DNA from: Chitinophagaceae bacterium UBA1953
GTDB lineage: Bacteria > Bacteroidota > Bacteroidia > Chitinophagales > Chitinophagaceae
DNA: 64,000 nt
Direction of reading: 5' to 3'
Assembly: GCA_002336115.1 (NCBI GenBank)
Contig: DDEN01000057.1
Span: forward strand, 1 to 64,000
Of the stretch, positions 1 through 9,497 are shown piece by piece. Under the pieces are notes generated by a model. That model did no database searches. It had not been told where the DNA came from and worked only from the letters and a program-made list of their open reading frames with translations. Made by a program: the position numbers and the translations under genes. Position 1 is the first letter of the stretch. Every line of letters begins with the position of its first letter.

Positions 1-1694
1 TAATTGCCAGAGCAAGAGTAACAGGTTTCCAGGGTAAAGGGCTGGGTAATATCAATTCAGTAATGGCCTGTGCCAAACACTTTGCAGCGTATGGAGCAGC
101 CGTTGGCGGAAGAGATTACAACAGTGTGGATATGAGTCTGCGGCAGTTGTATGAAACCTATCTTCCACCGTTTAAAGCAGCAGCCGAAGCAGGGGCAGCA
201 ACGTTTATGAACTCGTTCAACGACATAAACGGCATTCCTGCAACAGGTAACAAATACATTCAGCGTGATATATTAAAAGGCCAGTGGAACTTTAAAGGAT
301 TTGTAGTGAGCGACTGGGGCAGCATTGGAGAAATGATTCAGCACGGATATGTAAAAGATAATTACGAAGCAGCCCTTTCTGCAGCCAATGCAGGGAGTGA
401 TATGGATATGGAAAGCCGCAGTTACATCAACCATCTTGCAAAACTGGTAAAAGAAGGCAAAGTAAAGATGAGTGTGGTGGATGATGCAGTGCGCCGTATT
501 CTGCGTAAGAAATTTGAGATGGGATTGTTTGATGATCCGTACCGGTTCTGCAATGAAACAAGAGAAAAAGCAGAATGGAATAATCCTGAACATTTAACTG
601 TTGCAAGAGATATTGCGAAGAAAAGTATTGTGCTGCTGAAAAACGAAAAACAATTGTTACCCGTCAGCAAGCAAACAAAATCAGTTGCATTAATTGGTCC
701 GTTTGTAAAAGCCGTGAGCGATCATAACGGATTCTGGAGTTACGACTGGCCGGACGATACCGCAAGGATTGTTACGTTGTGGGATGGAGTGAAATCGAAG
801 CTTGGCACAGATGCAAAAATGCTTTATGCCAAAGGATGTAATATCAACGATTCAAACCGCACCGGTTTTCAGCAGGCAGTTGATGCAGCAACTGCTGCAG
901 ATATTGTTATCCTCAGCGTTGGCGAAGCAAGAGATATGAGCGGCGAAGCAAAGAGCAGAAGCAATCTTCATTTGCCCGGTGTGCAGGAAGAATTAATACA
1001 GGCAGTGGTTGCAACAGGCAAACCGGTTGTGGTGTTGATCAGTGCCGGTCGTCCATTGGTGTTTAACTGGACAGCCGATCATGTTCCTGCCATTCTTTAC
1101 ACCTGGTGGCTGGGAACAGAAGCTGGTAACGCTATTGCCGATGTATTATTTGGCGATTATAATCCTTCCGGTAAGCTGCCGATCACATTTCCAAGAACCG
1201 AAGGACAGGTGCCGATTTATTACAACCATTACAATACCGGTCGCCCGGCAAGAAATGATAGCGATAAACTGTACCGCTCGGCTTATATTGATTTATCAAT
1301 TTATCCGAAATTCCCGTTTGGTTACGGACTGAGCTATTCAAAATTTGAGTACAGTAATTTATCAGTAAGTAAAACATCACTCAAAGGCAATGAACCGTTA
1401 AAGATATCGGTAACGGTAACCAATACCGGCAGTTTTGACGGAGAGGAAGTGGTGCAGTTGTACATCCGTGACTTAGTAGGTTCAGTCGTTCGCCCGGTGA
1501 AGGAACTGAAAGGGTTCCAGAAACTGATGATCAAAAAAGGCGAAAGCAAAACAGTCACATTCACTGTTACAACCAATGATCTCAAATTCTATAACGATGC
1601 TCTGAAATACGACTGGGAAGCCGGCGATTTTGAGATCATGGCCGGAACTAACTCAACAGATGTCCTCAGTAAAAAAATAAACTGGGCTAAATAA
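1..1694 (+). CDS. Glycoside hydrolase family 3 beta-glycosidase (5' partial)
   Basis: The reading frame is open to the left edge (first full codon at base 3), so the N-terminus lies outside the window; the ATG at 63 is internal. The protein is a periplasmic or secreted beta-glucosidase/xylosidase-type exo-enzyme. Seen: the GH3 KHF substrate-binding motif just after base 63, and the catalytic nucleophile Asp in GFVVSDWG (codon 312-314). The second alpha/beta domain has the GEARDMSGEAKSR and LPGVQ motifs (about bases 620-1300), and a fibronectin-III-like C-terminal domain, usual in BglX-type enzymes, occupies about bases 1390-1640. It is followed after 8 bases by a clan GH-A glycosidase and then a PL8 lyase on the same strand, suggesting one operon that trims oligosaccharides. 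The family is certain; sugar specificity (glucose, xylose or other) cannot be read from the sequence. Confidence 0.93.
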   Translation, partial: IARARVTGFQGKGLGNINSVMACAKHFAAYGAAVGGRDYNSVDMSLRQLYETYLPPFKAAAEAGAATFMNSFNDINGIPATGNKYIQRDILKGQWNFKGFVVSDWGSIGEMIQHGYVKDNYEAALSAANAGSDMDMESRSYINHLAKLVKEGKVKMSVVDDAVRRILRKKFEMGLFDDPYRFCNETREKAEWNNPEHLTVARDIAKKSIVLLKNEKQLLPVSKQTKSVALIGPFVKAVSDHNGFWSYDWPDDTARIVTLWDGVKSKLGTDAKMLYAKGCNINDSNRTGFQQAVDAATAADIVILSVGEARDMSGEAKSRSNLHLPGVQEELIQAVVATGKPVVVLISAGRPLVFNWTADHVPAILYTWWLGTEAGNAIADVLFGDYNPSGKLPITFPRTEGQVPIYYNHYNTGRPARNDSDKLYRSAYIDLSIYPKFPFGYGLSYSKFEYSNLSVSKTSLKGNEPLKISVTVTNTGSFDGEEVVQLYIRDLVGSVVRPVKELKGFQKLMIKKGESKTVTFTVTTNDLKFYNDALKYDWEAGDFEIMAGTNSTDVLSKKINWAK

Positions 1695-1702
1695 TAAATA
1701 AT

Positions 1703-2989
1703 ATGAAGTGGATTGTTGTATTGTGCGTGGTACTGTCCCTGTTTAATAATGTTTATGCACAATCATATAATAAAGCGGTCAAAGTTGAAATCATCACAAA
1801 CGACAATAAGTTTCAACTTTTAAGAAACGGCAACCCTTATTTTGTAAAAGGCGCTGGTGGTAGCAGTGAATACATTCATCGTCTTGCCGCTTATGGTGGT
1901 AATTCCATCCGTACCTGGGGAACAGATAAAGGGAAGGAAATATTAGATACAGCAGGTAAATACGGTGTTACTGTTATGATGGGGCTATGGGTAGCACATG
2001 AACGCCATGGCTTCAATTACAATGATACTGCCGCAGTACGGAAGCAGCTTGAACGTTTCAGAACTGAAGTCAGAAAATTGAAAGATCATCCTGCTTTACT
2101 CGTCTGGGGTATTGGAAATGAAGTTAACCTGAATTATCAGAACCTGAATGTATGGAATGCAGTGAATGACATTGCAAAAATGATACATGAAGAAGATCCC
2201 AACCACCCGGTCTGCACCGTTCTGGCCGGTATAGACAAAAATGTTATTTCTGCCATTAAAACGCAGTGCCCGGATATTGACTTCCTCGCAATCAATACCT
2301 ATGGTGATCTTGCACGGTTGCCGCAACATATCAGAAACTATGGCTGGAATAAAGCATACATGGTTACAGAATGGGGCCCTACCGGTCATTGGGAGAGCCT
2401 GGAAACACCATGGAAAGCGGCAATTGAAGAAACCAGCACTGAAAAAGCGGCAGTATATAAGAGCAGGTATGAATATTCAATAAACAGAGACAAAGAAAAA
2501 TGCCTTGGATCTTACGTTTTTCTATGGGGGCAAAAGCAGGAAAGAACACCTACATGGTATGGCATATTTACCGATAAGGGAGAAGAAACAGGTGTGGCAG
2601 ATGTAATGCAATATTTATGGCGGGGAGATTGGCCCCGCAATATTGCACCTGTTATTTATTCACTCAACGTAAATAACAAAAAGGTTACAGATTTTTTATA
2701 TGTAAAAAGTGGCGACACATGTACCGCAAAAGCATTGGCCTTTGATCCGGATAATGATAAACTGACTTACCGTTGGGAAATCCTCCCCGAGTCGGGTTCT
2801 TTAAAAGACGGTGGTGATAATGAAATACGGCCGGTATCGTTGAAAAACCTTTTCAAAGGAAATCAGGGTCATGCAGCAATTAGTTTTATTGCTCCGGCTG
2901 AGAAAGGAGCATACAGGCTGTTTATTTATATTAATGATGGCAGAAATAAAGTGGCTACAGCTAACTTTCCATTTTATGTAAATAATTGA
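1703..2989 (+). CDS. Clan GH-A (GH2/GH5-like TIM barrel) glycoside hydrolase with Ig-like C-terminal domain
   Basis: 428 residues with a cleavable signal peptide (about residues 1-19, ending VYAQ). Residues about 25-310 form a clan GH-A TIM barrel: WGIGNE carries the presumed acid/base Glu140 and VTEWGP the presumed nucleophile Glu223, the spacing expected for a retaining glycosidase. The last 100 residues resemble an Ig/cadherin-like domain (FDPDNDKLTYRW). The barrel looks like the TIM-barrel part of GH2 enzymes, but the N-terminal GH2 sandwich domains are missing; GH5-like or another GH-A family remains possible. It sits between a GH3 exo-enzyme and a PL8 lyase in an apparent operon, so a role in backbone or oligosaccharide cleavage is inferred. 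The substrate is unknown. Confidence 0.75.
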   Translation: MKWIVVLCVVLSLFNNVYAQSYNKAVKVEIITNDNKFQLLRNGNPYFVKGAGGSSEYIHRLAAYGGNSIRTWGTDKGKEILDTAGKYGVTVMMGLWVAHERHGFNYNDTAAVRKQLERFRTEVRKLKDHPALLVWGIGNEVNLNYQNLNVWNAVNDIAKMIHEEDPNHPVCTVLAGIDKNVISAIKTQCPDIDFLAINTYGDLARLPQHIRNYGWNKAYMVTEWGPTGHWESLETPWKAAIEETSTEKAAVYKSRYEYSINRDKEKCLGSYVFLWGQKQERTPTWYGIFTDKGEETGVADVMQYLWRGDWPRNIAPVIYSLNVNNKKVTDFLYVKSGDTCTAKALAFDPDNDKLTYRWEILPESGSLKDGGDNEIRPVSLKNLFKGNQGHAAISFIAPAEKGAYRLFIYINDGRNKVATANFPFYVNN

Positions 2990-3000
2990 TTTTTTTGTTT

Positions 3001-5208
3001 ATGCTTTTTCAACGGTTAATACAGTGTATCGCAATATTATTGATAAGTGTACCAGGCTTTGCACAAACAGATATCGAAATAATTCAAAACAGGTTAACCG
3101 AATATTATATTCAGGATGCAACAAGTGACAGCCTTGTAAAGCAGCTTATTGGCCCGTATGAAGAAAACGCTCTTAACCCCGACGTAATGTTCAAAGAACT
3201 TTACGATCATATTGATGACAGCCAGATCAACCACCTCATTCAAACCCAGCAAAAAGACGGCAGTTGGAATACCATTGACTATAATGATAAAAGTTTAAGT
3301 AACTGGGCTCCATCAAAACATGCCGCTAATATTTTCTTATTGGTAAAAGGCTACTGCTTTCACAATTCAGTTTATTACAAAAATCAACAGGTATCAGATG
3401 CTGTGCATAATGCGCTGAAATATTGGTTTGATGGAAATTTTGTTTGTGCAAATTGGTGGTACAATCAAATTGGAGTGCCCCGTATTTTAGGAGGTGCTTT
3501 TCTGTTGTTTAAAAACTCTTTAACTGCTGATGAGCTGCAAAAGGGTGTGGGATATATGAACAATGCCAGGATATCAATGACCGGTCAGAATAAAATATGG
3601 CTTGCTGGAAATGTTTTGGTAAATGCAATATTAAAAAATGACACGATCCAATTCAACGAGGCCGTTAATGCAATTAAAAGTGAAATTGTAATAAGTAACG
3701 GCGAAGGAATAAAAAGCGATAACAGTTTTCATCAGCATGGCGCTCAGCAGCAGTTTGGCAATTACGGGCTGGCATATATTAACAGTATGACGTACTGGGC
3801 AAAAGTATTTGCCGGAACGAACTATGCTTTTACAAATGAAGAAATAAGTATTCTCAGAAATTACATATTAAACGGGATGGCCTGGATTGTATGGAAAGGA
3901 TATATGGATGTAAGCTCATGCGGGAGGCAATTATTTAAAAATTCGCAGAGGGGAAAAAGCCTTTCATTTGGCAAATCAATTGTGAATATGATGCAGGTTG
4001 ATACGCTTTATAAAACGGGCTATGAGAATACGTTTAAAACAGACATTCTCAACTCACAACAGGTAAATGTAAAAAAAGGGTTTAAGTATTTCTGGTGTTC
4101 TGATATGGCTGTGTTGCGGAACGATCATTGGGCAGCAACCTTAAAAATGAGCTCATCAAGAGTGATAGGTTCGGAAGTGGTTAATTATGAAAACCTGAAC
4201 GGAAAATTGTTAGGCGATGGGGCTTTGTATATCTACCAGTCGGGAAAAGAATATAATAACATATTTCCGGTGTGGGACTGGAGTAAGATTCCGGGAGTTA
4301 CAGCTTATGAAAATACAATTACACAGACCGATAAAGGCTGGGCAACTTATCAGAACAACAGCAGCTTTGTTGGTGGCGTAACGGACTCAGTTAACGGAAT
4401 TGCAGTTTTACAATATGAAAAAGACAGTGTTTTTGCAAAGAAGTCTTACTTTTTTCTGAATAATAAAGTTGTGTGTATGGGAAGTGGAATAAAAGGCGAC
4501 AAACCGAGTTCCCCTATCATTACAACAATTAATCAGTGTATTGCTGATGGTGCTGTTTGGGTTAAACATAACAATAGTTCTTGGGCGACACTTAATAAAA
4601 CCACTACAACAGGTGATAATATTCAGAAAGTTTATCACAACAATATTGTATATACTTTTCTCGAAAAAGCCAATGTGTCTTTGTCTAGCGGGCCGCAAAA
4701 AGGTTCATTGTACCAGGTGGCGAAAATTTTTGATACAACTGCTGAAGAAAGGAAAGTGTTTAAGATGTTTATACGTCACTCGCCTCAGCAAAAACAGAAT
4801 CACTATTCTTACACAATAGAGCCCGCAGTTAAATTTGACGATCTTCAGAAAGAACCAGATAATCATTTCCGGATTCTTTTTCATAACGAAAAAGTACATG
4901 CCCTGCTGGCAGATAAAAAAACGTTTATTGTTTTTTTTGAGCCAGCATCCATTAAACTGCCTGGTCGCCGGTATTTGTCTGTGAGTGAGCCTTGCACTTT
5001 GATACTTGAAGAAAAAGCAGACAAAAGTTATCTGCTGTCGGCAGCAGAACCAACACAGCAAAAAAAATCAATGGAAATAAAATTAACAGGTCGTTTTTAT
5101 TGTTCGGAAACAAAGTGTAAACAAGCAAAAGATGAAACACTGTTTGAAGTTAACCTGGAAGAAAGTTATGGAAGAAGCATTCAGTTGCATTTGAAAACAA
5201 CTGAATAA
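3001..5208 (+). CDS. Polysaccharide lyase family 8 (chondroitin AC/hyaluronate/xanthan lyase type)
   Basis: 735 residues from the ATG at 3001, which gives a clean signal peptide (LISVPGFAQ). A TTG at 2986, overlapping the upstream stop, would add five residues. The protein cleaves uronic-acid-containing polysaccharide by beta-elimination, leaving an unsaturated uronate. Seen: the (alpha/alpha) N-terminal half with ANWWYNQIG (about residues 150-158), SFHQHGAQQQFGNYG with presumed catalytic His246 and Tyr255, and SCGRQL with the presumed catalytic-region Arg309. A beta-sandwich half follows, as in PL8. Length is close to bacterial chondroitin AC lyases (about 700) and shorter than known xanthan lyases, but length alone does not fix the substrate. 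It is last in a plus-strand run after GH3 and GH-A genes and converges on the sugar porter. No sulfatase is present in the window, which weakens a sulfated glycosaminoglycan assignment. Confidence 0.85.
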   Translation: MLFQRLIQCIAILLISVPGFAQTDIEIIQNRLTEYYIQDATSDSLVKQLIGPYEENALNPDVMFKELYDHIDDSQINHLIQTQQKDGSWNTIDYNDKSLSNWAPSKHAANIFLLVKGYCFHNSVYYKNQQVSDAVHNALKYWFDGNFVCANWWYNQIGVPRILGGAFLLFKNSLTADELQKGVGYMNNARISMTGQNKIWLAGNVLVNAILKNDTIQFNEAVNAIKSEIVISNGEGIKSDNSFHQHGAQQQFGNYGLAYINSMTYWAKVFAGTNYAFTNEEISILRNYILNGMAWIVWKGYMDVSSCGRQLFKNSQRGKSLSFGKSIVNMMQVDTLYKTGYENTFKTDILNSQQVNVKKGFKYFWCSDMAVLRNDHWAATLKMSSSRVIGSEVVNYENLNGKLLGDGALYIYQSGKEYNNIFPVWDWSKIPGVTAYENTITQTDKGWATYQNNSSFVGGVTDSVNGIAVLQYEKDSVFAKKSYFFLNNKVVCMGSGIKGDKPSSPIITTINQCIADGAVWVKHNNSSWATLNKTTTTGDNIQKVYHNNIVYTFLEKANVSLSSGPQKGSLYQVAKIFDTTAEERKVFKMFIRHSPQQKQNHYSYTIEPAVKFDDLQKEPDNHFRILFHNEKVHALLADKKTFIVFFEPASIKLPGRRYLSVSEPCTLILEEKADKSYLLSAAEPTQQKKSMEIKLTGRFYCSETKCKQAKDETLFEVNLEESYGRSIQLHLKTTE

Positions 5209-5335
5209 AATCATCACATCTCTCAATTGCTAATTTATACAGCGTTTACAATCAAAATACGTTAAGGTTAACCTGAGCAAAACAGGAACTTAACAAATAC
5301 GTTTTTGATAATAACCAGTAATATCAGAATATTAT

Positions 5336-6721
5336 CTATTTGTTCCCCTCCCAAAAAAGTTCAATTTCTTCCAGGCTCTTTTCTTTTGTTTCGGGGATTT
5401 TTTTCCATGTTAAATAGAAAGCATAAGAGCTAAACAATGAAAAGACCAAGAATGTTATTGAAGGTCCTCCTTCATTCAATAACAAAGGAAAGAAAAGACC
5501 TACTATCCAATTTGCAAGCCACAGGCTCATCGTTGAAATTGCAACGGCCTCACCCCTTACTTTGGTTGGAAATATTTCAGAAATGACCACCCATGTAACA
5601 GGTCCAAATGAAAAGGAAAAACATGCGATAAAAAGAACTACAGGAATTAACACAATCCAACCAAGGGATACTCCTGTTGCAAAAAATATAGCAGCCATCA
5701 GTAATGATACTACAGCCCCACCTATTCCCCATAGTAAAAGCGGCTTTCTACCAACTCTGTCAATAAAATAAATGGCAACAAAAGTGAATAATGTATTTAC
5801 AATACCAATTGACACCTGACCACCTAATGCATCTCCCAATTGCAATCCCGCCTTCTCCAGTATGGAAGGTCCATAGTAAATAATGGCATTGATTCCACTA
5901 AACTGTGACAACGCAGCCAGAAGCACGCCTATTATTAATGGTTTCTTCAGGTTGCCTTTAAAAAGATCTCTAAACTGTAAAGAAGAATCTTTGGAAAGGG
6001 CATTTTCAATTATTTCCATTTCCTTTACTGATTCTTCAACAGTGTAAATTTTTGATAAAACATTCTTAGCAGCCAGCGTGTTTTTCTTCAGAATCAACCA
6101 GCGGGGGCTTTCGGGTATAAAGAAAGTCATTAATAGAAAAAGTAATGCCGGAAAAATTCCCACTGAAAACATTCCTCTCCAGACTTCTTTTGTGAACAGA
6201 AGATCAGCCCATCCAACAGATATAAAGGTGGACGCATTTGACTGAATAGCCGAATTGGAAAAATACGCAACTAAAATACCTATTGTAATTGCAAGTTGAT
6301 AATAGGTTACAAGCTTACCCCGTAATGAAGAAGGAGCCATTTCAGAAATATACATTGGACAAATAACTGATGAAATTCCAATGCCAACACCTCCAATCAA
6401 ACGAAAAACAATCAACATGAAAATACCAGGAGTAAATGCACAGCCCAAAGCAGAAATGATAAATAAAAGTGCTGATAATTGCATGCCCACTCTTCTCCCA
6501 AGGATATTTCCAAGCTTACCGCTTACAGCCACTCCGGCAATGCAACCAACCAAGGCTGAACTTACGTACCAACCTTCCATCAATGAACTCATGGAATACT
6601 GACTTTTTACAAAACTTATTGTACCGGATATTACCGCTGTATCAAAACCAAATAAAAATCCTCCAAGCGTGGCAGTAAATGTCAGCAGTGTTAGAAAGCG
6701 GAAATTAACAGTCTTATTCAT
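5336..6721 (-). CDS. MFS sugar porter (sugar:H+ symporter)
   Basis: 461-residue inner-membrane protein with about 12 predicted membrane segments and the sugar-porter signatures GRRVG after TM2, PESPRWL before the central loop, and PETKEKSLEEIE at the C-terminus. These are hallmarks of the XylE/GLUT branch of the major facilitator superfamily, which imports hexoses or pentoses with a proton. It lies 17 bases downstream of the ROK-PMI fusion and presumably shares its transcript, so its substrate is likely the monosaccharide phosphorylated by that kinase (mannose, glucose or similar). The specificity is inferred from context only. Confidence 0.9.
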   Translation of the reverse strand: MNKTVNFRFLTLLTFTATLGGFLFGFDTAVISGTISFVKSQYSMSSLMEGWYVSSALVGCIAGVAVSGKLGNILGRRVGMQLSALLFIISALGCAFTPGIFMLIVFRLIGGVGIGISSVICPMYISEMAPSSLRGKLVTYYQLAITIGILVAYFSNSAIQSNASTFISVGWADLLFTKEVWRGMFSVGIFPALLFLLMTFFIPESPRWLILKKNTLAAKNVLSKIYTVEESVKEMEIIENALSKDSSLQFRDLFKGNLKKPLIIGVLLAALSQFSGINAIIYYGPSILEKAGLQLGDALGGQVSIGIVNTLFTFVAIYFIDRVGRKPLLLWGIGGAVVSLLMAAIFFATGVSLGWIVLIPVVLFIACFSFSFGPVTWVVISEIFPTKVRGEAVAISTMSLWLANWIVGLFFPLLLNEGGPSITFLVFSLFSSYAFYLTWKKIPETKEKSLEEIELFWEGNK

Positions 6722-6738
6722 TATGAATCATTATTAAA

Positions 6739-9420
6739 TTAACAACAATCGTCTTTCATATATGCTACAACCAGGTAAGCACTCGTTTTACCGGCATAAC
6801 GAACCTCGTATTTTTCAATATGCGCAGGGATAATAAATGTTTCAGCATAATTAAAAATATGGCTCTTGTTCCCTGTAGTTATTTCAACAGAAGCACCTTC
6901 TACCAGCATACAACAATGACACTGCCCGTTAGTATGTATGGATATTTCACCTGTAAATTCATACCTGTCAATTGTATAAAAATGTTCCTGATGAGTTGGC
7001 AACTTTAGTTTTCGTCCACCAACCCATTCCTTCTCTACATACGGGTGAGAAATCAGGAACTGAGTAACATATTGTCCCTGCCTGTCGAAATAAAGATTAT
7101 TAAAAGCATGCTCAATATTAATGGGCCGGGGAAGGCCATTAAGATCAAGCCTGAGCCAATCGTACATTTTAAAAGTAAAAATGTATGGAGTGTTACTAAT
7201 CTCCAGTACTAAATTATTTTTACCGGAGGCGTGAACTGTACCATTTGGTATAAGAAACAAATCGTGTTTGTTTGCTTTATGCTTCTGTACAAATTTTTCA
7301 ATATCAACTTCAACAGCATTATTTTGTGCCTGCTGTAGTGCTGTTTTAAATTCTGATGGATCAACATCCTCTTGAAAACCTAAGTAAACAGATGCATTAT
7401 TTTCACAATCAAGTATATAATAGGTTTCGTCCTGTGTGAAGCTTTCACCAAATTTTTCACGTATATAACTTGTTCGTGGATGACATTGTACTGAAAGGTT
7501 TCCACCATTATATGTATCCAAAAAATCAAACCGTATAGGAAATTCGTATCCAAACCTGTTTGCTGCCTTTCCTAAAAGTTTGGTGTTATTACAGAATAAT
7601 AAAAAATCAAACGACACTTCCAGCAGGTAATTATCACCTTCCAAAACAATTCCATTTTCTGGTGTAATCAGCTCAAACGACCATGCATAATTTACTTCTT
7701 CCTGGTTCAATCCCTTCATATTCTTTTTCATCCAGTTGCCCCCCCAAACACCCGACTCAAACCATGGCCGCACACGTAACGCATGTTCATACATATCTTG
7801 TAATGTGTTTCTGAATTCATCTCCATACATCCATGTAACATCAGTAATTCGCTGTTCATCAACAATACAATCAATTTTTTCAAGCAACTTTTGTTTATGC
7901 TGATTAAGAACAGGCCAGTCAACAAAATAAAAACGCTTATACATTTGTGAGTTAGCAGATAAAGTGAGTGCCCCAAGATTTGTAATACTGCCTGCCCTCA
8001 TCCTGTATTGAATTTCATTCTTCGGCACATCCACATATAAACAAAACCCATCCCATTTACTTAACGCCGCACCTGTTCCATAAACAATATTAATATCTGC
8101 ACTTTGATCGGGTTGCAATAATTTCAATTTCTCACTATCGAAAAAATCATCCAGCGAGCCTGTATATCTCTTGCCAAAAACAGGGTCATTCCCATTTAAA
8201 CTATCCAGCAACATCGCCTCAATCTTTGAAGCATCATGCATAGCACTCGTTATATCAAACCAAAATACTTTTTTATTTTTAACCTGAAGTTCTTTTTGCA
8301 AATGCTCCCTGAACAATTCCCACAGTACGCCCACATACCCGTCGATTATCACAATCTTTTCTTTACTAATCATATCCGCCAATGAATCAAATCCTTTATA
8401 AACAGGATATGATGCCTGGTAAGCAGGATATATATTATATGCATTAACTGAATTCACAGTTGCAGACAATGGTAATAACGGCTGAATTGATTTTCTTTTT
8501 TTACGGGTACCCTCATCAGAAACTTTATTATGTTGCTTTCCTTGAGATACAATTACCGCTCCTGTTAAAATACAATCATCTGTGTCATCGCAGAAAACAA
8601 CGTTTACATTACTGTTTTTTGATTGTAGTTGATCTAAAAGTGGTTGCGCAAATAATTTTGACGATTTCGCAATATTGCCTCCAATAACTAATTCATCACA
8701 TTCAAATTTTTCCAGCCACGGTTGTAAGAAAGCTCCAAGGTTTGAACCGAACTGTTTAAAGACTGACTGAGATAATTCCGAATTACTTTGTGCAAGTTCT
8801 TTAACTGACGTTATATTTTTACCAGTCTGTTGAGCATACTCATTCAGAAACCACCGGGTTGAAATATAATCCTCTGCTTTACCCTCTAAAAAAGGCTGAT
8901 CATAAAACGCACCTGACAGAGGAATAGAACCACTTGTTTCCAATAGCTTCCCGTTATCCATAAAGGCCGATCCAAAACCCGTACCCAACGTGAGAAAAAT
9001 TGTTCTTTTACTTTTTAATTCATAACGGTGATAAGCACCTATCGCAAAACAATGTGCATCGTTTGTAAATACGAAAGGCAAATCGTTTAATCCCGTAGCA
9101 CTTTTTAATGCCTGTTCTACATGAAGCCCGAACATTGACTGAAACTTACCACCAACACCAGTTAATTCACTTATCCCTTTTTTATAATTAAAAGGGCCAG
9201 GAAATGAGAGCCCAATTGCATCAACCCGGTTTTCTGCAGGCAGTACTTCATTTATACAATTAGCAATAGCATCTATTATTTCATTTGCAGAAGCGAAACT
9301 GTCAATCTCTTTTCTTATTACATTCAGTAATGGCCTTCCTGCTACATCTGTCTCTACCACACTGGCAGAAACATGACTTCCTCCAACATCAACACCTATC
9401 CGTTTATTTATATTTTTCAT
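6739..9420 (-). CDS. Three-part fusion: ROK sugar kinase - degenerate kinase-like domain - class I mannose-6-phosphate isomerase
   Basis: 893 residues from the ATG at 9420 (a TTG at 9432 is less likely). Residues 1-295 are ROK-like: DVGGSH phosphate-binding motif (11-16), FTNDAH with catalytic Asp121, and LGTGFGSAF (145-153). The usual CxCGxxGCxE zinc motif of ROK enzymes is absent. Residues about 315-540 contain IVIIDGYVG and INIVYGTGAAL, resembling a nucleotide-kinase fold without a Walker A. Residues about 550-893 are a class I phosphomannose isomerase: QCHP (645-648) and HASG (730-733) carry metal ligands, and a cupin tail follows. Inferred role: hexose (mannose) to hexose-6-phosphate to fructose-6-phosphate in one cytosolic polypeptide. 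The adjacent sugar porter fits this. Separate ROK and PMI proteins are the norm. Confidence 0.85.
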   Translation of the reverse strand: MKNINKRIGVDVGGSHVSASVVETDVAGRPLLNVIRKEIDSFASANEIIDAIANCINEVLPAENRVDAIGLSFPGPFNYKKGISELTGVGGKFQSMFGLHVEQALKSATGLNDLPFVFTNDAHCFAIGAYHRYELKSKRTIFLTLGTGFGSAFMDNGKLLETSGSIPLSGAFYDQPFLEGKAEDYISTRWFLNEYAQQTGKNITSVKELAQSNSELSQSVFKQFGSNLGAFLQPWLEKFECDELVIGGNIAKSSKLFAQPLLDQLQSKNSNVNVVFCDDTDDCILTGAVIVSQGKQHNKVSDEGTRKKRKSIQPLLPLSATVNSVNAYNIYPAYQASYPVYKGFDSLADMISKEKIVIIDGYVGVLWELFREHLQKELQVKNKKVFWFDITSAMHDASKIEAMLLDSLNGNDPVFGKRYTGSLDDFFDSEKLKLLQPDQSADINIVYGTGAALSKWDGFCLYVDVPKNEIQYRMRAGSITNLGALTLSANSQMYKRFYFVDWPVLNQHKQKLLEKIDCIVDEQRITDVTWMYGDEFRNTLQDMYEHALRVRPWFESGVWGGNWMKKNMKGLNQEEVNYAWSFELITPENGIVLEGDNYLLEVSFDFLLFCNNTKLLGKAANRFGYEFPIRFDFLDTYNGGNLSVQCHPRTSYIREKFGESFTQDETYYILDCENNASVYLGFQEDVDPSEFKTALQQAQNNAVEVDIEKFVQKHKANKHDLFLIPNGTVHASGKNNLVLEISNTPYIFTFKMYDWLRLDLNGLPRPINIEHAFNNLYFDRQGQYVTQFLISHPYVEKEWVGGRKLKLPTHQEHFYTIDRYEFTGEISIHTNGQCHCCMLVEGASVEITTGNKSHIFNYAETFIIPAHIEKYEVRYAGKTSAYLVVAYMKDDCC

Positions 9421-9497
9421 TTTAAAAACCAAATTTTAATCCTCACCCAAATCCAGATTTTGCCTTACAAAATCATTTTTGCAGGGAATAACTTTAT

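Noticed and set aside
273..670. Minus-strand open frames inside the GH3 gene
   Set aside because: They are antisense shadows of a strongly conserved GH3 coding frame and show no recognisable domain.
4408..5140. Several open frames in both directions over the PL8 C-terminal half
   Set aside because: The PL8 frame is continuous and conserved; the others are low-complexity, Phe/Cys-rich shadows.
9418..9432. TTG at 9432 as start of the ROK-PMI fusion
   Set aside because: The ATG at 9420 lies directly before the conserved ROK motif; the TTG adds only four unconserved residues.
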